Source of the DNA: Cryptomeria japonica
Taxonomy: Eukaryota; Streptophyta; Pinopsida; Cupressales; Cupressaceae
Assembly (NCBI RefSeq): GCF_030272615.1
Contig: NC_081407.1
Location: 434,654,730-434,718,729, forward strand
Direction: 5' to 3'
Length of the DNA stretch: 64,000 nucleotides
Shown here: piece after piece, positions 55,107-64,000 of the stretch
How the letters are laid out: the number at the start of each line of letters is the position of its first letter
Position numbering within the stretch: position 1 is the first letter of the stretch
The notes under the pieces: model-generated
Seen by the model: the letters and a program-made list of their open reading frames with translations, nothing else
The model's database searches: none
Told to the model about the DNA's origin: nothing
Position numbers and translations under genes: made by a program

Positions 55107-55680
55107 CTACAAATGAGCTCCAAAAACCCTTTTTATAAACTTCAAGAACAACACCCTAATTAGGGTTATGCAACCTTTTAATTTAATTTTAAATTCACCT
55201 TATGTCTCCCTAAGTTGATACTCACTTCAAAGCACTTTATTTAATTATTTAAAACCTTAGGCACCAATATAAAAGCATTTTATCAAATTAAATAACATTA
55301 GTTAAATATTTAATTTAACTTTAGTATTCTAACATTATTTAACTTAATATCTCAAAACACTTTATGTCGCCAAGATACCATTAATTTAAGCAATCATTGA
55401 CTATTTAGAAATAGTAACTTTGCCAACTGACCAAGTTGATATCCTAATTGACACTTACTATAAATAGTGAGTACAAACAAATTGTTTGAGATCCCTCCAA
55501 CTCTAATAAATCCTTTGAGCTCATTGGTGACAATGAAATACTCCTCTGAATTGGTTGACACAAACCTTGAAAATCAGTGCCAACTGCACTACAAGAGAAC
55601 CCAAAAAAAGGGACATTATGTTATTTGTTACCACCAGTTGTCTTTTACACTTGCATAGTGACTTTAGTGGTGTGTAATAA
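55107..55680. other. Non-coding stretch
   Basis: AT-rich with no supported gene. A 63-codon frame at 55467-55658 has no features. It was contiguous with 49824 before the insertion. Confidence 0.4.
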
Positions 55681-55843
55681 TGTTAGCTATTATTAATATT
55701 TAGAATCTTGTACAAATGTTGTGTTTATTTATTGTCGGGTACATCTCTCAAACTCTATAAAGGAGATTGAACCTCTTCGTAATTGTCACTCCAATATTAT
55801 ATTGTGTTATTGTTTGAATGTGCTCATTGCCCTTTTTTAAAAT
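55681..55843 (+). repeat. Short copia LTR (copia-3), boundaries approximate
   Basis: It starts TGTTAGCTATTATT and holds a TATA box (CTATAAAGG at 55755). It ends just before a near-canonical primer-binding site. About 163 bp is very short for an LTR. Confidence 0.55.
55756..55763 (+). promoter_or_regulatory. copia-3 LTR TATA box
   Basis: TATAAAGG lies about 90 bp before the primer-binding site. Confidence 0.5.
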
Positions 55844-55844
55844 G

Positions 55845-55856
55845 TGGTGTCAGAGC
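55845..55856 (+). other. copia-3 primer-binding site
   Basis: TGGTGTCAGAGC differs from the iMet site TGGTATCAGAGC at one base. Confidence 0.75.
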
Positions 55857-55869
55857 AATGTTTTTAGCC

Positions 55870-56391
55870 TACGCGTTAGTCTGAAGTTGGTTGTCCATTA
55901 TTGGTCTTGCTTTCTCTGATTTTGAGTTACGTAATGTAGATTTGGAAAAATCATCCAAGGAAATTTGACATAATCTGAATAAATTGTTTGGAGCAAAAGT
56001 GTTTAATGCAAATTTTCTTGAAAGCTTCAGATATTTAAGTTCAAGATGGTTAGTTGAGTCACTATGTGTACCCACATAAGCAATTTAAGATTTCTAATTT
56101 GATAGCTAGAAGTCAATCCTATGGTAAATGATGAAGATGTCAAAGTTATTATGTTAAACAGTTTGACTTCTAAGTTTAGCAATGCCATTTTTACTCTTGG
56201 TCATATGACTTATGAAACTTTGGAAGACATGATTTGAGCTCGTTTAGTTGAAGAAAAGAGAACCATTGTAGGAGACATAGAAGATGATCATCAACATGAG
56301 ACTGCATTATATTGAAGAAACAGTCATAGAGGATTAGATAAAGATAAAGGGGAGATTGAATTTTTAATTGCAAGAAAAGTGATCACACAGC
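55870..56391 (+). pseudogene. copia-3 Gag, first part, degenerate
   Basis: From about 56110 the plus strand reads EVNPMVNDEDVKVIMLNSLT, SKFSNAIFTLGHMTYETLED, then a stop and ARLVEEKRTIVGDIEDDHQ, typical of the C-terminal half of a copia UBN2 Gag. The zinc knuckle begins near 56370 (CKKSDHTA) and is cut by the next LTR exactly at the codon after ACA. Upstream sequence to 55870 is too decayed to read. Confidence 0.8.
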
Positions 56392-58429
56392 TGTAATGTC
56401 CCCTACTAGATGTAGACCTTTTTAACAACAATTACCTAATTTTAATACACTTATGACTTAAATTAATTTGCTTGATCAGGAAACAATTTCCATTCTTAAC
56501 TTGCTAAAAGTATATCTGAAACAGATATCTATCACACTCAATGTAATTATTCTTGAATCTAATATCCTACTGCAATCAAGAATTCATTAGTTTATAAATC
56601 CGACATAGGGCTTGAGGCTTACCTTGTATTAGAGGAGTGGAGACTTATAAAGATAACCTGCACCACAAGGAAATGCAAACACCTACGAGCATATCCATTC
56701 TTAATCAGTCATAATCTATTCTAAGGTAACAATAGAAAGAGTGGGTATACAAAACATGAAAGGGTTGCTTGGGTCCGTTGTCTACCCAGTCCAAAGAATG
56801 GTTGCTTCTAACCTCCTTGCTAGACTTGGCGGCCCATGTTGCTGTCCCTTCCAAGCCCATTACCTATACACCAAGACATGAAAGGGTTGCTTGGGTCTGT
56901 TGTCTACCAAGCCCAAGGAATGGTTACTTCTAATCTCCTTGCTAGACTTGGCGGCCCATGTTGCTGTCCCTTCCAAGCCTAATTTATATGAAGGATTCAA
57001 CAACCCTTTCTCTCCCTACACCTATTCCCATTATGGAGCTCAAGGAGAATCACACAAAGCGTCTCGAGTCCATCCCTCTCCAACAAGCCCAAGAGCACCA
57101 AGGACCTCGCCAACTTGGCCTCTTGGCCCACACTCGGGGTAGGCATACCTGCTGGAGCCTAGTGCTCTTGCTTCCTTGTATTCTCCCTCCATAATTGGAT
57201 GGTGAGATTGAAAGGTATTACAGACTCCATCATATAATTTACTTAATCATCATATGAACAGTTAGTGATAGAAAGGCATTGTTACACTGTCATACATATT
57301 GCAGTCTATATTAAATTTAATATTACTATTAAATTCTGCATAAGAACATTATCAGGTTCCATATATTAAGCATACATATTCAGCACATCATCATGCATAC
57401 CACCAAGAACCAAGACATTACTGCCTATAACTTAATAACAGTTCTGATCTGATCTGATCGATTCCCTTTAGTGTTCTCAGAATGACCAGAGAACAATGAT
57501 CTTATCATTTACTGTTATCATAAATAGCAATTGAATGTTATTCATACTATCTACTGCTATCAGAATAGAACAGTGATCAGATTACTTAGTTGTTAACATA
57601 AATAACAAATGAATGTGATTCATACTGTCTAGTGCTCTCAGAATAGAGCAGTGATCATGTCATTTAGTATCATCATAAATAACAGGTGAACAATATTCAG
57701 ACTAGCAATAGAACAGTGATCGTAGTTGGCAAGTGAATGGTACACTAACGATACTGAACCCATAGGTTGTTGTGAACAAGTTTAATTTTATTCTAATTCT
57801 TGCTGAGTGGTACTGTTTGTTACAGAACATTAGTAGTGTATCAGTTCATGCCTGGAGTCTTTCTTATGGCTTAGAGGCAACTTACAATGGCTGCGGTGGT
57901 CTGAGTTACTTCTGTTGTGTGAGATATTACTCTCCCGATTTATTTCTTATTTCCTCTGATGCCTTTTTTTCCCCTAACTTCCCTCCTCCCTTTCCTATCC
58001 TCCCTCTGGATGCTTTATATGAGCAAGGGAGGGTGATGGCTCAAGGAAGAGTCACCACTATTCAAAGGGGGGTGACTTTTCCAAGGAGTTGTGCCTTAGG
58101 ATTACGTGGGACCTCTTTGGAGATTAGGGACCCATTTATTAATTTATTTCATCCCAAACATTTCATGAATATCATCATTTAATAAATATTAATTAATTAA
58201 TAATATTATCAAACATTCTTTAATTAATATTTATTAAATAATATTATCAAATATTCATTAATTAATAATAATATTAATATCAAACAAAAACTCATTAAAT
58301 ATTAAATAATTAATAATAAAATATCAATTAATTAATAATAATATCAAACAAACATGCATTAAATATTAATTAATTAATAGTGATTGCTACATTTATTATA
58401 AAATCATATTTCAAAGTGGGGACATTACA
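56392..58429 (+). mobile_element. Solo LTR-type insertion in the copia-3 zinc knuckle
   Basis: It starts TGTAATGTCCCC and ends GGGGACATTACA. The flanks ACAGC (56387-56391) and ACAAC (58430-58434) are a duplication with one G-to-A change. The Gag reading resumes after it (WNYRSLANDFLKGKLKDKSN). It shares 57281-57470 with the solo LTR at 50713-51782. It has no coding domain; frames at 56891-57194 and 57772-58182 are within LTR sequence. An AT-rich ATTAATTAATA zone lies at 58190-58380. Confidence 0.88.
56754..56979 (+). repeat. 122-bp tandem duplication
   Basis: ACATGAAAGGGTTGCTTGGG starts at 56754 and 56876. The copies are about 93% identical and the second is slightly shorter. Confidence 0.92.
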
Positions 58430-58580
58430 ACAACTTGGAACTATAGAAGTTTAGCCAATGATTTTCTCAAGGGAAAGCTCAAAGACAAATCAAATGAAGC
58501 TAATACAACCATTGTTGAAGATCCACTGGATGTTGATAGTGGTGAAAAATTTGTTGATGAAGTACATGTATTTTAAGTAG
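58430..58580 (+). pseudogene. copia-3 Gag, second part
   Basis: The frame resumes after the insertion with the last part of the zinc knuckle (the final Cys now Tyr), then RSLANDFLKGKLKDKSNEAN and EDPLDVDSGEKFVDEVHVF before a stop. No protease or later pol domain follows, so copia-3 is truncated here. Confidence 0.7.
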
Positions 58581-59005
58581 CTCACACTTAGAAGATAGGA
58601 AGGGATCTAGTGTAGATGAAGTTTAACATGGATGTCCGTGCAGTTAGTTCAAGAGTTTGTGGATCTTAGGAATTATACCCTCATGAGAGTCACAAGTAAA
58701 CTTGATGGAGCACCATGGATGTATAGCAACATTGTTGTTTGTTCAATAATTTAGGAGATTTGTAATTTGGGAGTTTGGGGAGGTATTGTGCATGAGGACA
58801 ATACACTCAAATAGCTTCAAATATGTTATTGAATTATAATGCAAATAACAAATATGTTAGGATACAACTGGTCTAGGGCCTAGATGTGCATGAGGACAAT
58901 ACACTCAAATAGGGGAAAGATGAAGATGTAGATTGTATTTGGTTGTTTTTTCATTTTGACTTATTATCATATGTAAACAATTATTATGCTTTTATACAAT
59001 TATTA
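58581..59005. other. Non-coding stretch with a short direct repeat
   Basis: There is no gene. GTGCATGAGGACAATACACT recurs at about 58788 and 58887. Confidence 0.5.
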
Positions 59006-60312
59006 TGCGATCCCTTTCTTACGAAACATTTGGGAGTCACAAGCGTTCTAGGGTCCGAAGTTTTTTAAAAGTTACGAAACATGCGCTAGGGTCCGAAACA
59101 TATTACCCTAAAAATCGCAAAACGCCTTAAAACGTGAAATCCCAAACATGATAGACATCTGAAACACTTCCAAGTTTGCGAGAAGAGGCGTTGAAGGTCC
59201 GAAATTGATAAAGGCGTTAAAATTCATCCAAAAACTCTGAAATCGCCAAGGACGCGAAAATCGCGAGGGATGCAACAGCTTCAAAGTTTGTGTAACTTGC
59301 AGAAGGCACCCAATGGTCTGAAGTTCGTCCTTAGGGTTTTAGAAATCGCAATTTGAAATTTGCAGAATAGCGCCAATGCTCTTGAATTCGCCATAAACTT
59401 CAAAAACTGCAACGCGAAGAAGCAATGCAAGAAATTCGAAGATTGAAGATAAAACGCAGTTGAAATTCCAAAGTCCCCTACTTCTCCGAAATTCACTAGA
59501 AAGCAGATGAGAGTTAGGATTTTATAATTTGCAGGAGCTCTTCAAAACTCCAGAGTCGTGCTGTAAGAAGCTTTCAAAACGCCATAAACCCCTCCATATT
59601 GCCAAAGTTTGCGTAAGAAAGGGATCGCGGAATGATTTGAAAGATAGAGCCAGGAAGCACGATTTGCATTCAAGGTAAAACGCTGCATAAACTATTCCAA
59701 ATCATTCAAGTTCAGATTACCAATTGCCCAAGGTAAAAACGTTTAAAAATGATAAATTCTTTTCCATCTAACAACTGCAAAAATTTGAATCAAGGAGATA
59801 ACCGTTGGAATTCGAAACTTTGTAGAATTGTCCATTTGTCTTTACGCAGCAAGGTCAGGCAATTTCTCGTCATCCACTCTCATCAGGTAAGTGCGCTTTG
59901 TCTCTCTTGATCATCTGAAATGCTTATTAATCAAATGGACGCCTGTGCAAAACTGATTAAAATGCTTAAATTTTCGAAATCTGCATCTTTTTCGCTTGAA
60001 AACGTCATTCAAAGCAGTCAAAATTTAGAATTTGCTCCTAAGGTTTAACCAGAAATTGCATTTTCAAACTTAGGAGAATTTTTCAAGCTTTGTCCCTGTT
60101 GAGAATTAATCCAGAAAGTGCTAAGTATAAATTCGCGATCAAAATCTTCATGAATACTTTGGTTTAAAATCAATCAAGCTTTTAGATAGAAATGTCGCTC
60201 CATGCCCAATCTCAATTTTGAATTAATCCTTGAATGCTGGAGTATTCTCTATCTAACCCGCCTTACTTCTTTGTGTATCGCCTCGTAATCCGCATCCGGC
60301 TGTGCAAGATAA
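59006..60312 (+). other. Probable LTR/leader upstream of the large unknown ORF
   Basis: There is no coding sequence. The texture (GGTCCGAAA, AAATCGC, GCGAAAAT) resembles the U3-like zone of the large solo LTR at 40090-40620. A TGCGATCCC start at 59006 could be an LTR terminus. I could not find a primer-binding site, so the LTR end is unknown. A 21-bp inverted repeat spans 59007-59628. Confidence 0.4.
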
Positions 60313-63300
60313 ATGCCTAAATCGGCGGTAGAATCATCAAAGACGCCCACTACAGCCGAGACATCGCGAGCATCCAAATCGGATATCCCACACAAAATTG
60401 AAAGGATGAAGTATTAGTATCAAAGAGGAGGATTGAGGGAGTCAAAGGTTCAGAGCGTCTGGGACAATATCGGTGATACCGACCTAGGCCATATCGACAT
60501 CCAGGACTTCAGGAATCGGGTCTTCTCTCCTAACGCATATGGCAAGCCTAGACAGATGGTGGAAAGTGGCATCGCCCAAGCGACGGGATTTCCTCCAGCA
60601 GTACAGAACTATGACTTGGTGGTAGAGGCTGCCCGACATTATCAGCCAAATTCCAGACTGGTGCTCCTCGAGTACATGACCATCGCCAACTTCTTTCCTG
60701 AGGCCATTGGCGATGCATTCGACATTCCCTTTCCAAACAATCCCACGAACACAACTATAGATGAAGCACAGGGGGCATATGACATGAATCCGGCCCGATG
60801 CAGAGCATTGATCAACGAAGAGTGGTACAAAGAGAGAAGGCTTCTGAGCGCCAAAATTGGGAAAAAGACCCCAAGAAGTGATTTTCATAATGAGCATGGG
60901 GATATGGTCACATTACTCAGCCGAGTCATGGGACTTCCTAAATCCAACTACTTTGAAGAGTGGATGTTCTATTTTACAGAGCAAGTCTTCGCTGGGAAGT
61001 TTGACTGGGCCCAGATCATAAGCGACAACATCCACACCCAGCTGATAGAGCTTGAAACGAAGAAATACTTCACTATGACCTCTTATTTGGTCTACATGTT
61101 TGCCAAGAACCAGCCGCTGCCAGGTTTGATAATGAAAGGTGAAATCGGGAATGGGCCTGGTCAGGTGAAGGTCTATGATTGTTACCCGCAGCTGCACTAC
61201 CAAGATATTGCTCAGAGGGAAAAGAGCAGCCCAGCTTATGCAGCTGGCCAATATGAGCGCGTCAATGACGCCTTCACAATGTGCCTGGTTAGGCTAATGC
61301 AGGGAGGATTACACATAAGGCTTTTAGGGCAAGCTACTATTCTAGTACAGAGGTATGGAGCCTGGTTCATTCAGTTCCCAAGGTTCTCCTATATCCGAAT
61401 AGCAGGCTTTGATGGTGCCCCTCTCCGACTTCCACGGTACCCAACCGACAAAATAATTCTTATGGAGGTCGCAAGGCAGTCACGTCCGGCCGACATCTTA
61501 CTCAGAGAAAGCAAGCAGGCTGGATTCGCATTCCCCATGGTCATAGGCAATTAGGATGTCCACCTGAAGACTCCCACCCTAGCAGAGGAATCCCTCGCAG
61601 AGCTGGCCTCTTATGGCCTACAGGACCATTTTCCGAGAAAATATTTCGATCACGATAATTTGGTGAAGAGAGCCTATGGCAGGCGGTACAGAGCAAAAGA
61701 ATCAGTTGAAGACTCTTGGAAGAATTGCTCTGATGACTATGAGGTCTGGAGACGTGAGTATTCTAGGCTGAGTGTGCAGCAAATGCGACTCTTTGAATAC
61801 CGTCGGGTCCCAGATCAGTTCACAGATTCAGGGAATTGCCTCCAGGTCCGAGAGTTTGAAGCAGTAAGGCATCTCTTGCCAGGCGTTGATTGGTCCCAGG
61901 ACCCAATCACTGATTTTGAGGCAGTCATGGCAGCCCCAGCAAGGTACACAGATCAATGGTTACATCAACATATTGAGAGGCTAATTCACGAAGGAGTCCA
62001 GTTCACCTACCACCTAATGGGTAGCCTTGATTCTCAGTCCTCCGAAGATGAGGGAACGTCCAGTCCACCCAGGGAAGAAATTGAGAAACCTGAGAAGAGA
62101 AAGAAAGCTAAGGCTTGCAGAGGAACTCGAACGTCCAAGAGAACAAGAAGGAAGAAGATTCCTATAAGGAGACTAGAGGTCACTTCATCGTCAAAGGACC
62201 CTAGTTCGTCCGACGATGTAGTGGAATTAGATTATATACCTGCTCCCCCTTCCCAGAGTGACATTGATTTGTTTGAAGCCAATGATCCTCCTGTGCCCAA
62301 CGTGCTAGAAACTGAGCTAAGAGCCACTGAACCAACCAAGCCAGGTAACCGAACAGTGGAAGGAGAAATTCCATCCATTCAAGGGATCGAGGTGCATGAA
62401 CCCACTCAACAAAGCCGCCATGAGTTGCTGCCCCACAATACAACCAAAGATGACTCTACTGTTGAAGGAAAGCAAAGGACAGAGGAGACTCGCGAGCTCG
62501 AAAGGACTGAAGAGCAACCATCACGTGAAAATACCAGACAACTGTTCAGTGAAATGGGAGAAAGTTCAGATGCAAGTAAGGAACTTGGCACCTCTTCCAC
62601 CCCTCCAGTGTCAGAGCAGCTACGAATCTGTGATGAGTCAGTTGAGAACATCAAGGAACACAATGCAAACTTAGTCATATCATTAGCCCAGGCAGTACCT
62701 CAAGAATGGTTGATTGCCAGAGCCCAGCGCAAAGCTGCCACCAAACCCCCTATTGATCTGGAGGACATTTTCTTGCGCATAGACCAAGCAAAAGCTAAGG
62801 GGAAGAAAAAGCCCAAACCCCCTATTGATCTGGAGGACATTTTCTCGCGCATAGACCAAGCAAAAGCTAAGGGGAAGAAAAAGCCCAAGGCGTATTCGAG
62901 AGTGACTAAGGATGAGCAAAGGAACCACACTCTTCACATCGCCACCCCGCCTGTAGACAAGCTAGCAGATCAGATCACACTGGCGGATTATAGCATCACG
63001 ACTGTCCCCATTGGACGCGCCACCAAGGAGCAAGAAAAAGAAGAATTCAAAGATTTAGTGCAGAATATACTCAGGCAGCTTGAAGAGATAATAGCTGAAA
63101 AGAACATGTATCGGACTCGTGCTGAGCAGGCTGAGGGATACATCAATCAGCTCCTGAGGCCACTACATGATGCTTCCGAATCCCATATTCCCCCGACAAC
63201 ATTAGCACAGAGAACAACAACAAAATTTGAAGGAGTACGGGATACTGCAAGGGCCGTCAGAGAATGGATACAAGGCATCAAAGGGAGAGGAGAGCAAATC

Positions 63301-63357
63301 CTCGAGGAAGTAAAAGAGATGGCTCACATCGAGAGACCACCTTGGTCCGGCTATTAG
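60313..63357 (+). pseudogene. Large ORF of unknown family with two in-frame TAG codons
   Basis: ATG at 60313 (MPKSAVESSKTPTTAETSRA), directly after a TAA, opens one frame of 1014 codons closed only by TAG at 60415-60417, TAG at 61552-61554 and the final TAG at 63355-63357. Both internal TAGs could be CAG-to-TAG changes in a CHG methylation context. Residues 45-415 look globular (NYDLVVEAARHYQPNSRLVL, YMTIANFFPEAIGDAFDIPF, KSNYFEEWMFYFTEQVFAGK, RYGAWFIQFPRFSYIRIAGF). About 415-570 continues globular, then a basic RKKAKACRGTRTSKRTRRKK stretch, an acidic Ser/Glu/Thr linker, a duplicated 24-residue block, and a coiled coil (KEQEKEEFKDLVQNILRQLE) near the end. It is GC-richer than its surroundings. 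I recognise no family. Position after an LTR-like leader suggests a retroelement Gag or an Ogre-type extra ORF. A domesticated gene is less likely. Confidence 0.7.
62743..62886 (+). repeat. 72-bp in-frame tandem duplication
   Basis: 62743-62814 and 62815-62886 encode KPPIDLEDIF[L/S]RIDQAK plus AKGKKKP and differ at one base. The frame is kept (24 codons). Confidence 0.95.
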
Positions 63358-64000
63358 AGGTAAAGAGGGAATCCCTCCAAATGCACGAAGTGGCTGCCAC
63401 TACCCTTCCCCTCACGAGAGCTCTTTTCTGGACACACGCGCAGATTCCTACATTGTCCGCTATCCTAGATCCTCATAGCATCAGCACTCTTAAGGAATGG
63501 TATTGGACTATCAACATGAAAAATGACACTAGAGAAATCATTGACAAAGAAATGACGCGTGTGAGGTGATTCTGGGAAACATGCAAGAACTAGGTAAGAC
63601 AATCCTTCGATCAATGGTTTCGGGATGGGTAAACGACTTGTCCAATGATGCAATCCAGCCGGACTGGGAAGAAAGATTGGGAACGGATAGGATTACCTAT
63701 TCCGCTAAAGACTTGAGTTTTGCTGGTCAGTTCCATTCAGACATGCTATGCTTTGAGCGTAATCGCTCCAGCTGGAAGGACGGTTAAAAACACGTAGACT
63801 AGTATCTCGAAGGCATGCAATACAAAATTTGCCCTCCTCCTATGCCTCCATTCAATCTGCTTTTCAAATTATGCATCGGGTTCCAGGAATATGTTCGTGA
63901 GGAACGGGCAGCAGGTCGTGATCTATGGCGGGAATATTTGCATGATGAAGATGAATTTCTAGAAAAGGAATCTAGAGCTGAAAAAGAAAAGTGATTTCTC
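63358..64000 (+). pseudogene. Continuation of the unknown coding region after a frame break
   Basis: Right after the TAG at 63357 a second frame (open from 63264) continues with coding-like sequence to 63569 (HSISTLKEWYWTINMKNDTR), then a third frame takes over (DLSNDAIQPDWEERLGTDRI, then HSDMLCFERNRSSWKDG). After two stops it runs to the edge (GMQYKICPPPMPPFNLLFKL, then YLHDEDEFLEKESRAEKEK). Composition matches the upstream ORF, so two indels probably broke one long gene. No domain is recognised. Confidence 0.45.

Noticed and set aside
57772-58182. 136-codon plus-strand frame
   Set aside because: It lies within the LTR insertion 56392-58429. The Pro/Phe-rich stretch comes from CCTCCC-type sequence and shows no homology I recognise.
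60313-63357. Programmed TAG readthrough in the unknown ORF
   Set aside because: Neither TAG has the CAR-YYA context or an obvious downstream pseudoknot that I can see, and one TAG lies only 34 codons after the start. CAG-to-TAG decay is simpler, though not proved.

Overview
This window looks like nuclear DNA from a land plant with a large, repeat-rich genome. The reasons are plant-type Ty1/copia and Ty3/gypsy retroelements with plant primer-binding sites (tRNA-iMet type, and the Tat and Athila types), plant L1-like LINEs with an RNase H domain, and about 64 kb holding only one convincing host-gene exon. The advanced decay and wide LTR divergence (about 9% by eye for one pair) fit a slow-turnover genome such as a gymnosperm, but the species cannot be read from the sequence. 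I saw no rRNA, tRNA or CRISPR locus and nothing bacterial.

Layout, left to right. 1-18.8 kb is a nested stack built on a minus-strand LINE (ORF1 about 18.5-17.1 kb, ORF2 start at 17068). The LINE is split by a composite LTR-type insertion (13200-17004, TSD CATGA), and again by a minus-strand Tat-like gypsy element. The 5' LTR of that gypsy element (10346 down to 2376) is itself split by a complete but dead Ty1/copia element (3017-10045, TSD AGAGT). The gypsy leader and the start of its gag run off the left edge. 19.2-20.35 kb holds a plus-strand LINE 3' fragment (RNase H plus a downstream ORF). 20.5-30.1 kb is a plus-strand Tat-lineage gypsy element: LTR, Tat-type PBS, a leader made largely of 21-bp-period arrays, protease, G-patch domain, RNase H and integrase. 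Its reverse transcriptase core has been deleted. 30.1-34.85 kb is another plus-strand LINE 3' half, with an extra ORF after RNase H and an A-rich tail.

35389-36409 is the probable first exon of a plastid-targeted host gene, followed by a candidate intron. 37.5-39.1 kb holds copia-type LTR debris. 39.1-49 kb is a plus-strand Ty1/copia element with intact-looking catalytic motifs, broken by two solo LTRs: a 3469-bp one in gag (TSD CGATG) and a 1583-bp one between protease and integrase (TSD AAGAC). 49.8-55.1 kb is a non-autonomous gypsy-like element (TSD ACAAC) whose left LTR carries a further solo LTR. 55.7-58.6 kb is a short-LTR copia relic whose gag zinc knuckle is interrupted by a solo LTR (56392-58429). 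59.0-64.0 kb holds the leader and a more than 1000-codon reading frame of unknown family. That frame has two in-frame TAG codons and a later frame break. It is the least decayed and most unusual coding sequence in the window.

The genes do not form a pathway. The window records successive insertions whose order can be read from target-site duplications. The points most worth following up are the large unknown ORF at 60.3-63.4 kb, the conserved-looking ORF downstream of RNase H in two LINE fragments, the 21-bp-period leader arrays, the very large solo LTR with a 36-bp stem-loop, and the family of LTRs sharing extended TGTAATGTCCCC-type termini.
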